This document shows positions 25,171 to 34,027 of a stretch of 64,000 nucleotides of DNA, one piece after another. The number at the start of each line of letters is the position of its first letter. Position 1 is the stretch's first letter. Made by a program: the position numbers and the translations under genes. Source of the stretch: Pseudomonas capsici. GTDB taxonomy: Bacteria > Pseudomonadota > Gammaproteobacteria > Pseudomonadales > Pseudomonadaceae. The notes under the pieces are model-generated. The model was not told where the DNA came from. It saw nothing but the letters and a program-made list of their open reading frames with translations, and made no database searches. The stretch lies in NCBI RefSeq assembly GCF_017165765.1, contig NZ_JAFGZD010000013.1:1-64000 (forward strand), in the 5' to 3' direction.

Positions 25171-27198
25171 TCAGGCAAACTGGAAGCGGCTGACCACGGA
25201 GCGCAGTTCGCTGGCCAGTGAAGATAGCTCGTCTGCGGTTGTGGCGTTGTCGCTCACACCGCCCATCACCACTTGGCTGCTGTTGCGGATGCCCATGACG
25301 TTACGGTTGATGTCTTCCGAAACGGAATGCTGCTGCACGGCAGCACTGGCGATCTGGGTGTTCATGCCGACGATTCCGTCTACGGCTTCGTTGATCTGCT
25401 GCAAGGTTCCCGAAGCCTGTTCGGAGGCCTCCAGACACGCATGGGCACGGCCCTGGCCGGCTTTCATCTGCTGCACGGCTTCGTCGGTCGCCTCCTGCAG
25501 TTGCTGAATGATGCGACGAATTTCCTCGGTGGAGTTCTGGGTACGCGACGCCAGAGTCCGCACTTCGTCTGCGACCACCGCAAAGCCCCGACCCTGCTCA
25601 CCGGCCCGCGCCGCTTCAATGGCCGCGTTCAACGCCAGCAGGTTGGTCTGGTCGGCGATGGTGCGAATCACCTCGATCACACCGCCGATTTCCTGGCTAT
25701 GAGTCGCCAGAGCTTCGACTTTCTGGCCACTGAGCTGAACTTCATTGACCAATGCTTCGATGGTTGCCCGGGTGTCACCCATGACTTTCAGGCCCTTGGC
25801 GGAAGCATTGCTGGCCGCTTCGGCAGCACGTGCGGCACCTTCGGTGTTCTGCGCCACATCGGCAACGCTGGTGGTCATTTCGTTGATGGCGGTGGCGACC
25901 TGTTCGGTCTCGGCCTGTTGGGCATCCATGGATTGCTTGGCCTGACTGATCGAGCGCTCCAGACGTTGCGCGGACTCGGAGACCGAATGCGAGCTGCGCT
26001 CGACCTGGCTTAGGGATTGAGAGAACGCTTCGACCATGCTGTTGAGACCCTTACCGACGTCACCGATCTCGTCACGACTGCTCACCTGTACACGTGCAGT
26101 CAGATCGCCCTGAGCGATACGGGCCGTCACGCTCAGCAACTCTTCCACAGCGCTGCGAAGAGCACTGTAAATGCCTGCAAAGGCGTACAGCAGCAAGACG
26201 CCGAGAACGACGAACAGGCCGATAAAGAACATGCGCTCATTGTTGCGATCATGCAGGCGTGTGGCGAGCTGGTTCTGCAGAGAAGCCTGCATCTGCTCCT
26301 GGGCCTTGTAGAACTGCGCGACCACGGCATTGCCACGCTCACCGAGCGTATTGGCATTTACATTCGAGCGTTTGGCCGGATCCAGGTAGTCCAGCAGATC
26401 GCGGCTCAGGCTTTCCAGATCGTTGATGGCCACGTTAACGGGTTGCTCCACCACATCCGTCAGTTCAGGCTCTTCGCGACGCAGCAGGCGCAGACTCTGC
26501 TGCAATTCCTGGCGAATCTGGGCTTCCTGCTTCATCAGGTTCAGGGTAAAGGCGCGGGTCGTCTCGTCAATCTGGCGATCAGCGCTGAAACCGTTGGCCA
26601 GGCCGCGGACCTGTCCGATGACGTTGATCTGTCTGGGCAACCGCAAGGTGCTCAGGTCGATCAGAAACAACGAGCCATAGTCTTCGTCCAGAATCATTCC
26701 GGAAGTGGCCGAAATGTAATAGATAAAGCCCAGCACCTTGGTCAACTGATCGTTCCAGGCGCTGAAAATGGTCAATGGATCCCCACCGTTCTTGGCTCGC
26801 TCGATCAGTTCGCGGGTATCGGCACGCAGTCTCTGCACACGGTCTGCGGTTTCCAGGTCTTTGCCGACCTTGCCATCCAGAACCGCCAGTTCATTGAAAG
26901 CCTGTTCAAGCTTCTCAGCATTGCGAGCGACATCGGCCTTTGCAGCTTCATTGCCGCTGAGCATGCTGTGGGTCAAGGCCCGCTGCATCATGGACAGGCG
27001 CAGTACAGGCGTAACGTCCACCAGGTATTTCTGGCCGACCTGCTCATGACTCAGCGTATCGATGCTGGCATTGAGCGTCTGCATGACCCGGATACCGAGA
27101 AAAAGCAGAGGGATGAGGACAATGACACCAAGGATAAAAAACTTTATGGGAAAGCGGACACGGTTTGTGACGTAAACGGCAGGGCTCAATATGTTCAT
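25171..27198 (-). CDS. Methyl-accepting chemotaxis protein (long helical sensor domain)
   Basis: 675 residues from the ATG at 27198 (MNILSPAVY); a GTG five codons earlier has no Shine-Dalgarno. TM1 lies at about 15-40 and TM2 at about 330-355. Between them is a ~290-residue, mostly helical periplasmic domain without cysteines. HAMP follows (SVTARIAQGDLTARV), then the signalling domain with the hairpin tip ADQTNLLALNAAIEAARAGE and RGFAVVADEVRTLA. There is no CheR-binding pentapeptide at the C-terminus (ends VVSRFQFA). The ligand cannot be inferred. Confidence 0.93.
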   Translation of the reverse strand: MNILSPAVYVTNRVRFPIKFFILGVIVLIPLLFLGIRVMQTLNASIDTLSHEQVGQKYLVDVTPVLRLSMMQRALTHSMLSGNEAAKADVARNAEKLEQAFNELAVLDGKVGKDLETADRVQRLRADTRELIERAKNGGDPLTIFSAWNDQLTKVLGFIYYISATSGMILDEDYGSLFLIDLSTLRLPRQINVIGQVRGLANGFSADRQIDETTRAFTLNLMKQEAQIRQELQQSLRLLRREEPELTDVVEQPVNVAINDLESLSRDLLDYLDPAKRSNVNANTLGERGNAVVAQFYKAQEQMQASLQNQLATRLHDRNNERMFFIGLFVVLGVLLLYAFAGIYSALRSAVEELLSVTARIAQGDLTARVQVSSRDEIGDVGKGLNSMVEAFSQSLSQVERSSHSVSESAQRLERSISQAKQSMDAQQAETEQVATAINEMTTSVADVAQNTEGAARAAEAASNASAKGLKVMGDTRATIEALVNEVQLSGQKVEALATHSQEIGGVIEVIRTIADQTNLLALNAAIEAARAGEQGRGFAVVADEVRTLASRTQNSTEEIRRIIQQLQEATDEAVQQMKAGQGRAHACLEASEQASGTLQQINEAVDGIVGMNTQIASAAVQQHSVSEDINRNVMGIRNSSQVVMGGVSDNATTADELSSLASELRSVVSRFQFA

Positions 27199-27565
27199 CA
27201 GATTCTCGTTCACTAAATTTTAGCGACAGCCGTTCAGGGCCTTTTTTGAGACGATCCCTTTCTCGTTTTGTGTTGGTCTATTTATGCGAAAAATCGGTGC
27301 GTCAGGCTTTGTACGAAAAGTCGGTGAGATACGATCAGACATGGCAAGGACAGGCGATGAGTGGTCGAAGTCACGCGCGGGTTCCAGCGTTGTAAAACGC
27401 TGTCGGGGATTTGCACTACACAACGGCTATCGACTGAAGCACGGAAACACTGAGGTCAATCGAGCATTCAGGGAATGAACGGTCACGGATTGCACAATCG
27501 CAACCCGTTCCGGGAAGGCTTGAAGCGCTTGATAGCGCGGGGAATAACGCGAGTTCCGGGGTTTG
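27199..27565. other. Spacer with a second copy of the GTACGAAA end sequence
   Basis: About 370 bp between two minus-strand genes. It contains AGGCTTTGTACGAAA (27304-27318), identical over 15 bases to the left end of the palindromic element at 9785. I find no matching right end nearby. A short plus-strand open frame (27284-27478) has no supporting features. The promoter of the chemoreceptor gene must lie here. Confidence 0.5.
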
Positions 27566-27874
27566 TCAGCCGAGGGTGATCAGCCCCTGACGGGCAATGC
27601 GCGTCAGATCGCGGATGACCTGCTCGACGTTGTCGGCATCCGGTGTCTGAATCACCGCCAGATCGAACTGGTCATTGGCGTAATGAGCCAGCGATTGGGT
27701 CGTATCGGCAAATTGAATGAGAAAGGCACAGGAGCCGCCGCGACGCCGAGGCCAGCCATCCAGATAACGCAACAGCGTCGGTTGATGCGAACCGCCCAGC
27801 AGGATTTTCGGATTCTTGCGCGACAGCACAGTGGTGATCGGGGACAGGCGAGCGAGGGGGCGCAGGTTGTTCAT
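27566..27874 (-). CDS. Small conserved Pseudomonas hypothetical protein (DUF6231-like?)
   Basis: 102 residues from the ATG at 27874 (MNNLRPLARLSP). Sequence such as RKNPKILLGGSHQPTLLRYL and FDLAVIQTPDADNVEQVIRDLTRIARQGLI looks like half of a Rossmann-like fold: a beta strand and glycine loop, then an acidic patch and helix. It resembles the small proteins called DUF6231 in pseudomonads, but that is recalled from memory and unverified. The longer in-frame extension to 28015 is Arg-rich with no start support. Downstream of the DoxX gene, in the same orientation. Confidence 0.6.
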   Translation of the reverse strand: MNNLRPLARLSPITTVLSRKNPKILLGGSHQPTLLRYLDGWPRRRGGSCAFLIQFADTTQSLAHYANDQFDLAVIQTPDADNVEQVIRDLTRIARQGLITLG

Positions 27875-28057
27875 GGTGTCTTGTCTCAGCCTCGGGAGTT
27901 CCGCTGGGCAGCGGTGGGAGGCAACACCGAACCAACGTTTTAGCGGTATTTCGACAAGGTTCTGGCCTTGCCTGGCGCCCCGCAAGTAGTTGTTAAATCG
28001 GCGCCTGGCCAGCATCGTAGAGAAGCCGCTGGTTAATTGTCAAATGCCATCAACCAG

Positions 28058-28087
28058 AAAGGCCCGCCTTTCACAAGGCGAGCCTTT
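28058..28087 (-). terminator. Terminator after doxX-like gene
   Basis: AAAGGC-CGCCTT and AAGGCG-GCCTTT form a stem with one mismatch and a TCAC loop, 20 bp downstream of the DoxX stop codon; a short T run follows on the minus strand. Confidence 0.7.
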
Positions 28088-28107
28088 GCCGATGCCCATG
28101 CCGCTGT

Positions 28108-28542
28108 TCAGTTGGCGATGGCGCGATCCGCCGAGAGTTTGCCTGCACCTTCGATCAGTATCGCGATGGAACCGCCAAGCAGGGCCAGGGCGAACTCGTA
28201 ACCATTGTTGGCCATGAACAGCCCGTTGCCGATATGCACCGAGAAAATCGCCACCAGCAACAGCACCGACAACCCCAGGGCAGCAGGACGGACCAGCAGA
28301 CCGATCAGCACCGCCAGACCACCGAAGAACTCGACACTGCCCGACAGCAGCGCCATCAGATAACCCGGATTCAGCCCCTGGCTGGCCATGAACTGCGCCG
28401 TACCTTCCAGACCATAACCACCGAATGCACCGAACAGTTTCTGGCTGCCGTGAGCGATGAAGATGATGCCGACGATAATGCGCAAGACTGTCAGGCCATA
28501 GCCAGCGCGAGTGGAGAGTACCGATTTGATGGTTGCGTTCAT
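28108..28542 (-). CDS. DoxX family membrane protein
   Basis: 144 residues with four predicted membrane helices (about 17-37, 60-80, 83-103 and 110-132). The first, LRIIVGIIFIAHGSQKLFG, carries the conserved HGxQKLFG of DoxX/YphA-like proteins, and SGSVEFFGGLAVLIGLL the second conserved Glu. The family is loosely tied to redox and thiol stress; no specific reaction is established for this type. It has its own terminator and stands between an MltF-like gene and a small hypothetical gene. Confidence 0.88.
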   Translation of the reverse strand: MNATIKSVLSTRAGYGLTVLRIIVGIIFIAHGSQKLFGAFGGYGLEGTAQFMASQGLNPGYLMALLSGSVEFFGGLAVLIGLLVRPAALGLSVLLLVAIFSVHIGNGLFMANNGYEFALALLGGSIAILIEGAGKLSADRAIAN

Positions 28543-28646
28543 GGTGAGTTGTTCCGTTACCGATTAAGTGGGAGTGGCGCCATCATAATCAAATCAACCA
28601 ATATTAAAATCGCAAAAACCGCAGCATAACAATCGAATTATTCGAT

Positions 28647-30074
28647 TTATCTTCGAATCACTGACTTTTCGGACGTTTCTTTCTCCAGCGCACCACGCTC
28701 ACGATCAAACGCCAGGTAGTACTTGTTCACACTGTTTACGAAGCTGACGACATTGGCACTGCCCTGCTCCATGGCGATACGTTCGGTCTGGAAAAACCAT
28801 TGATTGGGGTTGAGTCCACGACGGCGCGCCTCGTCACGCATGCTCTGTACACGCTCCGGCCCCAGGTTGTAGGCCGCCAGCACAAAGGCCATGCGCTCGC
28901 GTTCGTTGACTCTGGGGCTGGCGAAATACTTGCTGCGGATCAGGGCCATGTAACGGGCACCGGCCTGCACATTCCTGTCGGCATTCTGGATATCGGAAAC
29001 ACCGACCCGTTTTGCCGCCGACGGCGTGATCTGCAGCAAGCCCGTCGCCCCGCCGCTGCCCTTGGCCGCCGGGTCCAGCTTCGACTCCTTGAATGCCAGC
29101 GCTGCCAGATCCAGCCAGTCCATGTCCTGAGCATCGGCATGGCGTTGCAGCATGGGTCGCAGTTTTTCCAGGCGCTGAAGATTGGTGCGTACCAGAGGGT
29201 TGTTGACCCGATAGGTGTTCTTGTAGGCCTTCTCGAAAGCCAGATCCTGATTGGCGGGAGCCTTATAGGTCTTGAGGAAGTCATCGACACTGGCGCGCAA
29301 GCGGGTTGCGTCCTGGCGCACGAACCAGCTGATATTGTCGTGAGTGCGCAAGGTCAGGCTGCGGTCCAGACGCAGCCTGGGCATGACTCTGGCCCAGCGC
29401 TCGGCAATGGGTTGCTCCACCAGCGTCAGGGGATAGATACCCGCCTGAACCATTTCCAGCACGTCTTCCACGGCAAGGCTGGGGTCGACCCATTCGATAC
29501 GTACCGGTGCCAGCTTGCGCAATGCCAGTTGCTGATTCACCTGATACAGCGCTTCGTCGGCCATGCTGCCGGCCGGCAGGCTCAGGGTGCGTCCTGACAG
29601 TTGTTCGACATTTCGGTAGCTGCGCCCGCCCCTGACACCCACCAGGATCAGTGGCACATCACGGATGATCGGCTCACCGGCATCGACGCCCCTGGCACTG
29701 GAGGTATCGAGCAATTCACCGGGCGCCACCAGATCGCCCTCGCCGCGTTGCAGGGCGGCGAGCAACTGATTCTTGGCCTTGGGGATGATCTTGAACGTGA
29801 CTTTCTGGCCGTTTCGGGCATGACCATTGAGGTATTGTTCGAAGGCTTGCAGACGTTGATATTCGATGCCGATTTCCTGTCCCTTGACGTCTCCCGAGCT
29901 GTTGCGGCTCTGATTGACCAGCACCCGCAATACCTTGCTGCTGCGAATGGCCTCCAGGTCCCGCGCCTGGGTCTTGTGCTGCGCAGCCTCCGGTCCGACC
30001 TGGCGGGCAGCCGCTGACAAGGGCGACAACGCCAGGAGGCAAACGATGGGCAAAAGCAGGGCTCGGACGATCAT
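28647..30074 (-). CDS. MltF-like lytic transglycosylase with solute-binding domain
   Basis: 475 residues. The signal peptide ends around residue 23 (SPLSAAARQ). Residues about 40-270 form a family-3 solute-binding-like domain (LRVLVNQSRNSSG, GEGDLVAPGELL). The C-terminal SLT domain carries the catalytic Glu in LAALAFKESKLDP followed by GATGLLQITPSAAK, and later VLAAYNLGPERVQ. MltF-type enzymes cleave the glycan strand with formation of a 1,6-anhydro end, and the regulatory domain tunes activity. No lipobox is present, so it is probably a soluble periplasmic protein. GGAG precedes the start by six bases. Confidence 0.9.
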   Translation of the reverse strand: MIVRALLLPIVCLLALSPLSAAARQVGPEAAQHKTQARDLEAIRSSKVLRVLVNQSRNSSGDVKGQEIGIEYQRLQAFEQYLNGHARNGQKVTFKIIPKAKNQLLAALQRGEGDLVAPGELLDTSSARGVDAGEPIIRDVPLILVGVRGGRSYRNVEQLSGRTLSLPAGSMADEALYQVNQQLALRKLAPVRIEWVDPSLAVEDVLEMVQAGIYPLTLVEQPIAERWARVMPRLRLDRSLTLRTHDNISWFVRQDATRLRASVDDFLKTYKAPANQDLAFEKAYKNTYRVNNPLVRTNLQRLEKLRPMLQRHADAQDMDWLDLAALAFKESKLDPAAKGSGGATGLLQITPSAAKRVGVSDIQNADRNVQAGARYMALIRSKYFASPRVNERERMAFVLAAYNLGPERVQSMRDEARRRGLNPNQWFFQTERIAMEQGSANVVSFVNSVNKYYLAFDRERGALEKETSEKSVIRR

Positions 30075-30240
30075 TCACGCTCCGGGGAAATGCCATGAAA
30101 AGACAGAAAAAAGGGTTGTTCAGGGACGCACTACATACAAAATCGTTAAACCGTCAGGTTTAACCTGCTGAATACACAGCATTTTCTTGTTATTACCGAA
30201 GCTCTGATATCCTCGGCAGCCTTCGGCTGGAGGTAGCACC

Positions 30241-31065
30241 ATGCAACTCATCGACATCGGCGTCAATCTCACCAACGCAAGCTTCGATTCGCAGCGACAG
30301 GCGGTACTCGACCGGGCCTATGCCGCCGGCGTGTCACAACTGGTCGTCACCGGCACCAGTGTCGAGGGCAGCGAACAGGCTCTGGAGCTCTGCCATGAAC
30401 TGGATGAAAGCGCTCTGCGGCTGTTCTCCACGGCTGGCATTCACCCCCATTCGGCGAGCGATTGGACCCAGGACACCGAGCAAAAGTTGCGGGCGCTGCT
30501 CAAGGAATCTCGCGTGCGTGCAGTCGGTGAATGCGGGCTGGATTTCAACCGGGATTTCTCGCCTCGCCCCCAGCAGGAAAAAGTGCTTGAAGCCCATCTG
30601 GCACTGGCCGTGGAGCTGCAATTGCCGGTCTTTCTGCATGAGCGCGATGCCAGCCAGCGCCTACTGGAAATCCTGCGCGACTACCGCGATCGCCTGCCTG
30701 CGGCGGTGGTGCACTGCTTTACCGGGGAGCAGAAGGCCCTGTTCAGTTATCTGGATATGGACCTGCACATCGGCATCACCGGCTGGATCTGCGACGAACG
30801 TCGGGGAACCCATCTGCACCCGCTGGTCCATAATATTCCCCGTGGCCGCCTGATGCTGGAAAGCGATGCGCCTTATCTGCTGCCACGCAGCCTGCGACCC
30901 AAGCCGAAAAACGGTCGCAACGAACCGGCGTATCTGCCCGAAGTCCTGCGTGAAGTAGCCTTGCACCGCAACGAAAGTCAGGCCGACCTGGCCAGCCATA
31001 CCACAATCTGCGCCAGAGACTTCTTTGGTCTGCCGGATTTCGTGGAGCCAGCCGGGGAAATGTGA
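30241..31065 (+). CDS. tatD: TatD family 3'-5' DNA/RNA exonuclease
   Basis: 274 residues. This is a metal-dependent TIM-barrel nuclease. Metal-binding motifs are IDIGVNLTN at the N-terminus, TAGIHPHSAS, VGECGLDFNRDFS, VFLHERDA, AVVHCFTG and LMLESDAPYLLPR. The C-terminal RPKPKNGRNEPAYLP is typical of TatD itself rather than its YcfH/YjjV paralogues. Despite its name it is not needed for Tat export; it acts in DNA repair and turnover. GGAGG lies about seven bases before the ATG. It is divergent from the MltF-like gene. Confidence 0.9.
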   Translation: MQLIDIGVNLTNASFDSQRQAVLDRAYAAGVSQLVVTGTSVEGSEQALELCHELDESALRLFSTAGIHPHSASDWTQDTEQKLRALLKESRVRAVGECGLDFNRDFSPRPQQEKVLEAHLALAVELQLPVFLHERDASQRLLEILRDYRDRLPAAVVHCFTGEQKALFSYLDMDLHIGITGWICDERRGTHLHPLVHNIPRGRLMLESDAPYLLPRSLRPKPKNGRNEPAYLPEVLREVALHRNESQADLASHTTICARDFFGLPDFVEPAGEM

Positions 31066-31163
31066 CGTTACCTTGACCCGTATCAACTTCTTGTTTGATG
31101 GCTGAGGCATCGTGATGGCACCTTGCTGCACATCTCTAACGATCAACCAAAAGAAGACCACTC

Positions 31164-32639
31164 ATGGGCTCATTGCTTAGCAACCTCTCACTGAAGTACA
31201 AGTTCTGGGCCGTCAACGCGGTCGCATTCATTACCACCCTGCTCCTGGTGATTTACGCCGTGGAACTGGAGCAACAGGCCCGCCAGGAAACCGCCAGAGA
31301 CGCCGCCCAGGCACATGCCCGCCTGATTGGCGCATGGCCCGCCGCGCAACCCTTGCCCTCCTCGGCCAATATCCTGACTTACACCCAGGGCCAGACGCCC
31401 AGCCTGAACAACCAGCCCTTGCCCGAGCTGAGCAATGCCACGGGCTGGGTAGCCCTGGATAAACAGGCAGGCGAACAATCTCTGGTCGGCGCACAAGTCG
31501 TCAGCCGTGCCGACGGCCAGCGTGTTGCCGTGCTGGCTCAGGCACCCACTGCCTTGCAAGTGCTCGAAGACCGCTTCGCCAATTACGCCATAGCGGTATT
31601 CGTGCTGATGATCGCGATGCTCTGTGCTTCGCAATTATTGATCCGCTTCATCCTCACACAGCTCAACACCCTCAAGGATGTGATGCTGCATGTCGAGAAA
31701 AGCGGCGATCTGTCTGCCCGGGTTCCCAACGGCAGCGCCGATGAAGTCGGGCAGATGGCCAAGGCTTTCAACGCCATGCAGGCGGGCTACCAGCGGGTGG
31801 TCAACACCGTCTCGCAGACCGCCACCCGCCTGGATGAAGGCGCAGCACACCTGGCCTCCGGCATGAAGGATGTCCGCCACGGCATGCTCGGCCAACAAAG
31901 CGAAACCGATCAGGTCGCCACCGCGATCAACGAGATGACAGCCACTGTTCACCATATTGCCCAGCACGCCAGCACCACACGGGATCAGTCCCAGACCGCA
32001 GATCATCTGGCGGGCAGCGGCAAGACCGTGGTCGACCGGGTCCAGGTTTCCATTGCCGGTCTTTCCAGCGGTGTGCAGCAGACCGCGCAGATGATCCAGC
32101 GTCTTGCCGAAGACAGTCAGAAAATCAATGGCGTGGTCAACGTGATCCACAGCATCGCCGAACAGACCAACCTGCTGGCCCTCAACGCAGCCATCGAAGC
32201 GGCACGCGCCGGAGAAATGGGGCGTGGTTTCGCCGTGGTTGCCGATGAAGTCCGCAATCTGGCCAAACGGGTGCAGACGTCCACCGACGAAATCACCGGT
32301 ATGGTTTCAGCCCTGCAGGCCGGAACCCGCGATGCCGTGGATTTCATGCAGGACAGCTCCTACAAGGCCGACGAGTGCGTGCAACAGGCGCAGGAAGCCG
32401 GCGAAGCACTGGCGGCCATCGCCGGTGCCGTGGCGCAGATGCGTGAAAGCAATACCCAGATCGCCGTGGCGGCCCAGCAACAAAGCCAGGTGGCCGAGGA
32501 AATGAACCGCGCCGTGGTCAGCATTCGCGATGTCACCGAGCGCACCGTCACCCAGACCGTGGAGTCGGCATCCACCAGTGACGATCTGGCCACTCTGGCC
32601 GGCGAACTGAGCAAAGCCATCGGCCAGCTCAAGCTGTAA
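31164..32639 (+). CDS. Methyl-accepting chemotaxis protein (short periplasmic domain)
   Basis: 491 residues. TM1 at about 14-33, a ~105-residue periplasmic domain with an Ala/Pro/Gln-rich start, TM2 at about 140-160, then HAMP and a signalling domain with SIAEQTNLLALNAAIEAARA and RGFAVVADEVRNLAK. The periplasmic part is much smaller than in the chemoreceptor encoded at 25171. The C-terminus (AIGQLKL) lacks a CheR-tether pentapeptide. It follows tatD by about 100 bp on the same strand, and a hairpin follows its stop. Confidence 0.92.
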   Translation: MGSLLSNLSLKYKFWAVNAVAFITTLLLVIYAVELEQQARQETARDAAQAHARLIGAWPAAQPLPSSANILTYTQGQTPSLNNQPLPELSNATGWVALDKQAGEQSLVGAQVVSRADGQRVAVLAQAPTALQVLEDRFANYAIAVFVLMIAMLCASQLLIRFILTQLNTLKDVMLHVEKSGDLSARVPNGSADEVGQMAKAFNAMQAGYQRVVNTVSQTATRLDEGAAHLASGMKDVRHGMLGQQSETDQVATAINEMTATVHHIAQHASTTRDQSQTADHLAGSGKTVVDRVQVSIAGLSSGVQQTAQMIQRLAEDSQKINGVVNVIHSIAEQTNLLALNAAIEAARAGEMGRGFAVVADEVRNLAKRVQTSTDEITGMVSALQAGTRDAVDFMQDSSYKADECVQQAQEAGEALAAIAGAVAQMRESNTQIAVAAQQQSQVAEEMNRAVVSIRDVTERTVTQTVESASTSDDLATLAGELSKAIGQLKL

Positions 32640-32660
32640 AGGTCTATCGCACCGATAGTC

Positions 32661-32693
32661 AGGCTTGGCTCGCGGACCAACGGAGCCAAGCCT
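32661..32693 (+). terminator. Hairpin after second chemoreceptor gene
   Basis: An 11-bp perfect stem (AGGCTTGGCTC / GAGCCAAGCCT) with an 11-base loop, 22 bp after the stop codon, followed by a short T/C run. Confidence 0.6.
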
Positions 32694-32734
32694 ATTCTTC
32701 AGGCATTGAAATATGTCTTGAAGAGGACCGTAGT

Positions 32735-33097
32735 ATGGGCAAGCGACTTCCCAATCTCCCCGCCTGGCAATGGCGCGGCTATGCCGACAATCATCAGCAT
32801 CCGGCCAATCTTGTCCTGCACCTGATTGCCGTGCCCCTGTTTATCATTGCGGTCCTGCTGTTGCTCGACGGGATCTTCTCCCTGAGCTTTTCCTCGATTG
32901 CCATTGGCATCATCGGCCTGATCGCCGCCTTGGGCTTCCAGCGTCACGGCCACTCTCTGGAGGCCCGGGCGCCAGAGCCTTTCAGCGACAGAAGCGATGC
33001 CGTAAAACGTCTGCTGACCGAGCAGTTCGTGACCTTTCCACGCTTCCTGCTGAGTGGCGCATGGTGGCGGGCCTGGAAGCAGAGGCATCACCGATAA
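32735..33097 (+). CDS. Mpo1-like (DUF962) membrane protein
   Basis: 120 residues with two closely spaced hydrophobic helices (about 27-45 and 50-68). The segment HQHPANLVLHLIAVPLF has the H-P-x-N-x3-H and following Pro pattern of the Mpo1/YGL010w family, in which the yeast member is an Fe(II)-dependent dioxygenase in 2-hydroxy fatty acid alpha-oxidation. QRHGHSLE adds further His residues. Members in Pseudomonas are sometimes mislabelled terminase. The family call is by pattern only. Confidence 0.6.
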   Translation: MGKRLPNLPAWQWRGYADNHQHPANLVLHLIAVPLFIIAVLLLLDGIFSLSFSSIAIGIIGLIAALGFQRHGHSLEARAPEPFSDRSDAVKRLLTEQFVTFPRFLLSGAWWRAWKQRHHR

Positions 33098-33122
33098 AGA
33101 GAGACACCGACGATAAAATGGC

Positions 33123-33920
33123 TCAACCGAAAACCGTGACCGTCTGCCTGCTGATTGCTACCAGTTGACCATCAGGAGCCCACAACATCGCGGCGGTATG
33201 GCCATAACCGTCGCGGGCATGTTCGATCACGGCGCGGTAACTGCACCAGTCAAGCGTGTTCAAGGCGGGTTGTGGCTGCACAAACTCGATGGTCCAGGTC
33301 AGTGAACTGCCGGGAGCGGGTTTGCTCAGATGTGGCAGCAGCGCAGGCGGCCAGGTATCGACCATCGCCAGAATGTGTGCCTCGGTCAGTGGCTGAGGCT
33401 CGATTTCATCGCGAAAACGCACATAACCGCCAATCGCGGGTGACCGGGTATTGCTGAACGGCAGACCACCCAGCGCCCAGCGCACTTCCATGAAACGCAT
33501 GTACTCGGGCATGACGCCGCTGATAAAAGGCAGTGCCGGGCAATGCTCCAGTGCCTTGAGCTCGGGAGCCGGATCAGCCGTCACCGCAACCACCGACTCA
33601 CGCGCAGCGCCGAAACTGCCCTGCATCAGGGTCATCACCTGCCCGTTCTGCATCGCTCGCCCCAACACCTGACTGACCGCCTTGCCCTCTCGCAGTATCT
33701 CCACCTCGAAGGAGATCGGCACGCCTGGCTCGGCGGGTCCGACAAAGGTGATTGCCAGGGAACGCACCGGTCTGTCCTGGGATACACGGCCGCGCATGGC
33801 CTCATATTGCAGGGCCGCCATCAGCCCGCCAAAGCAGGCGCGCCCCTGGGACCACAAAGCCGGGATGGTGACAGACTGCGGGTTGTCGCGCACCGCGTTG
33901 AGCAGCTCGGAAAAATTCAT
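33123..33920 (-). CDS. Acyl-CoA thioesterase family protein (TesB-like double hotdog)
   Basis: 265 residues. The tandem hotdog layout is visible: an N-terminal unit with ALWSQGRACFGGLMAALQYEAM and VRSLAITFVGPAEPG, and a C-terminal unit with SLTWTIEFVQPQP and YGHTAAMLWAPDGQLVAISRQ, whose last segment is the usual TesB-type ending. It should hydrolyse acyl-CoA thioesters in the cytoplasm; chain length is unknown. It is convergent with the Mpo1-like gene, a suggestive but unproven link to fatty acid turnover. Confidence 0.82.
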   Translation of the reverse strand: MNFSELLNAVRDNPQSVTIPALWSQGRACFGGLMAALQYEAMRGRVSQDRPVRSLAITFVGPAEPGVPISFEVEILREGKAVSQVLGRAMQNGQVMTLMQGSFGAARESVVAVTADPAPELKALEHCPALPFISGVMPEYMRFMEVRWALGGLPFSNTRSPAIGGYVRFRDEIEPQPLTEAHILAMVDTWPPALLPHLSKPAPGSSLTWTIEFVQPQPALNTLDWCSYRAVIEHARDGYGHTAAMLWAPDGQLVAISRQTVTVFG

Positions 33921-34027
33921 TGATACCCCGGCGTAGGAAGAAGCTGACAGACCGCGATCTTAACGACCCCGCTGCCCGCTGACATACGCCGTATCAGCCA
34001 TATTTGCGGCTTGAATGACACCCGTCA

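Noticed and set aside
24994..25178. Leu/Cys/Ala-rich reading frames through the heptamer array, which could look like a lipoprotein signal for GreB
   Set aside because: The LLVACC-type sequence is only the translated 7-bp repeat; GreB is cytoplasmic and its normal N-terminus begins at the TTG at 24993.
27284..27478. 64-residue plus-strand open frame
   Set aside because: No ribosome-binding site and no domain; it starts just upstream of the GTACGAAA repeat and spans it.
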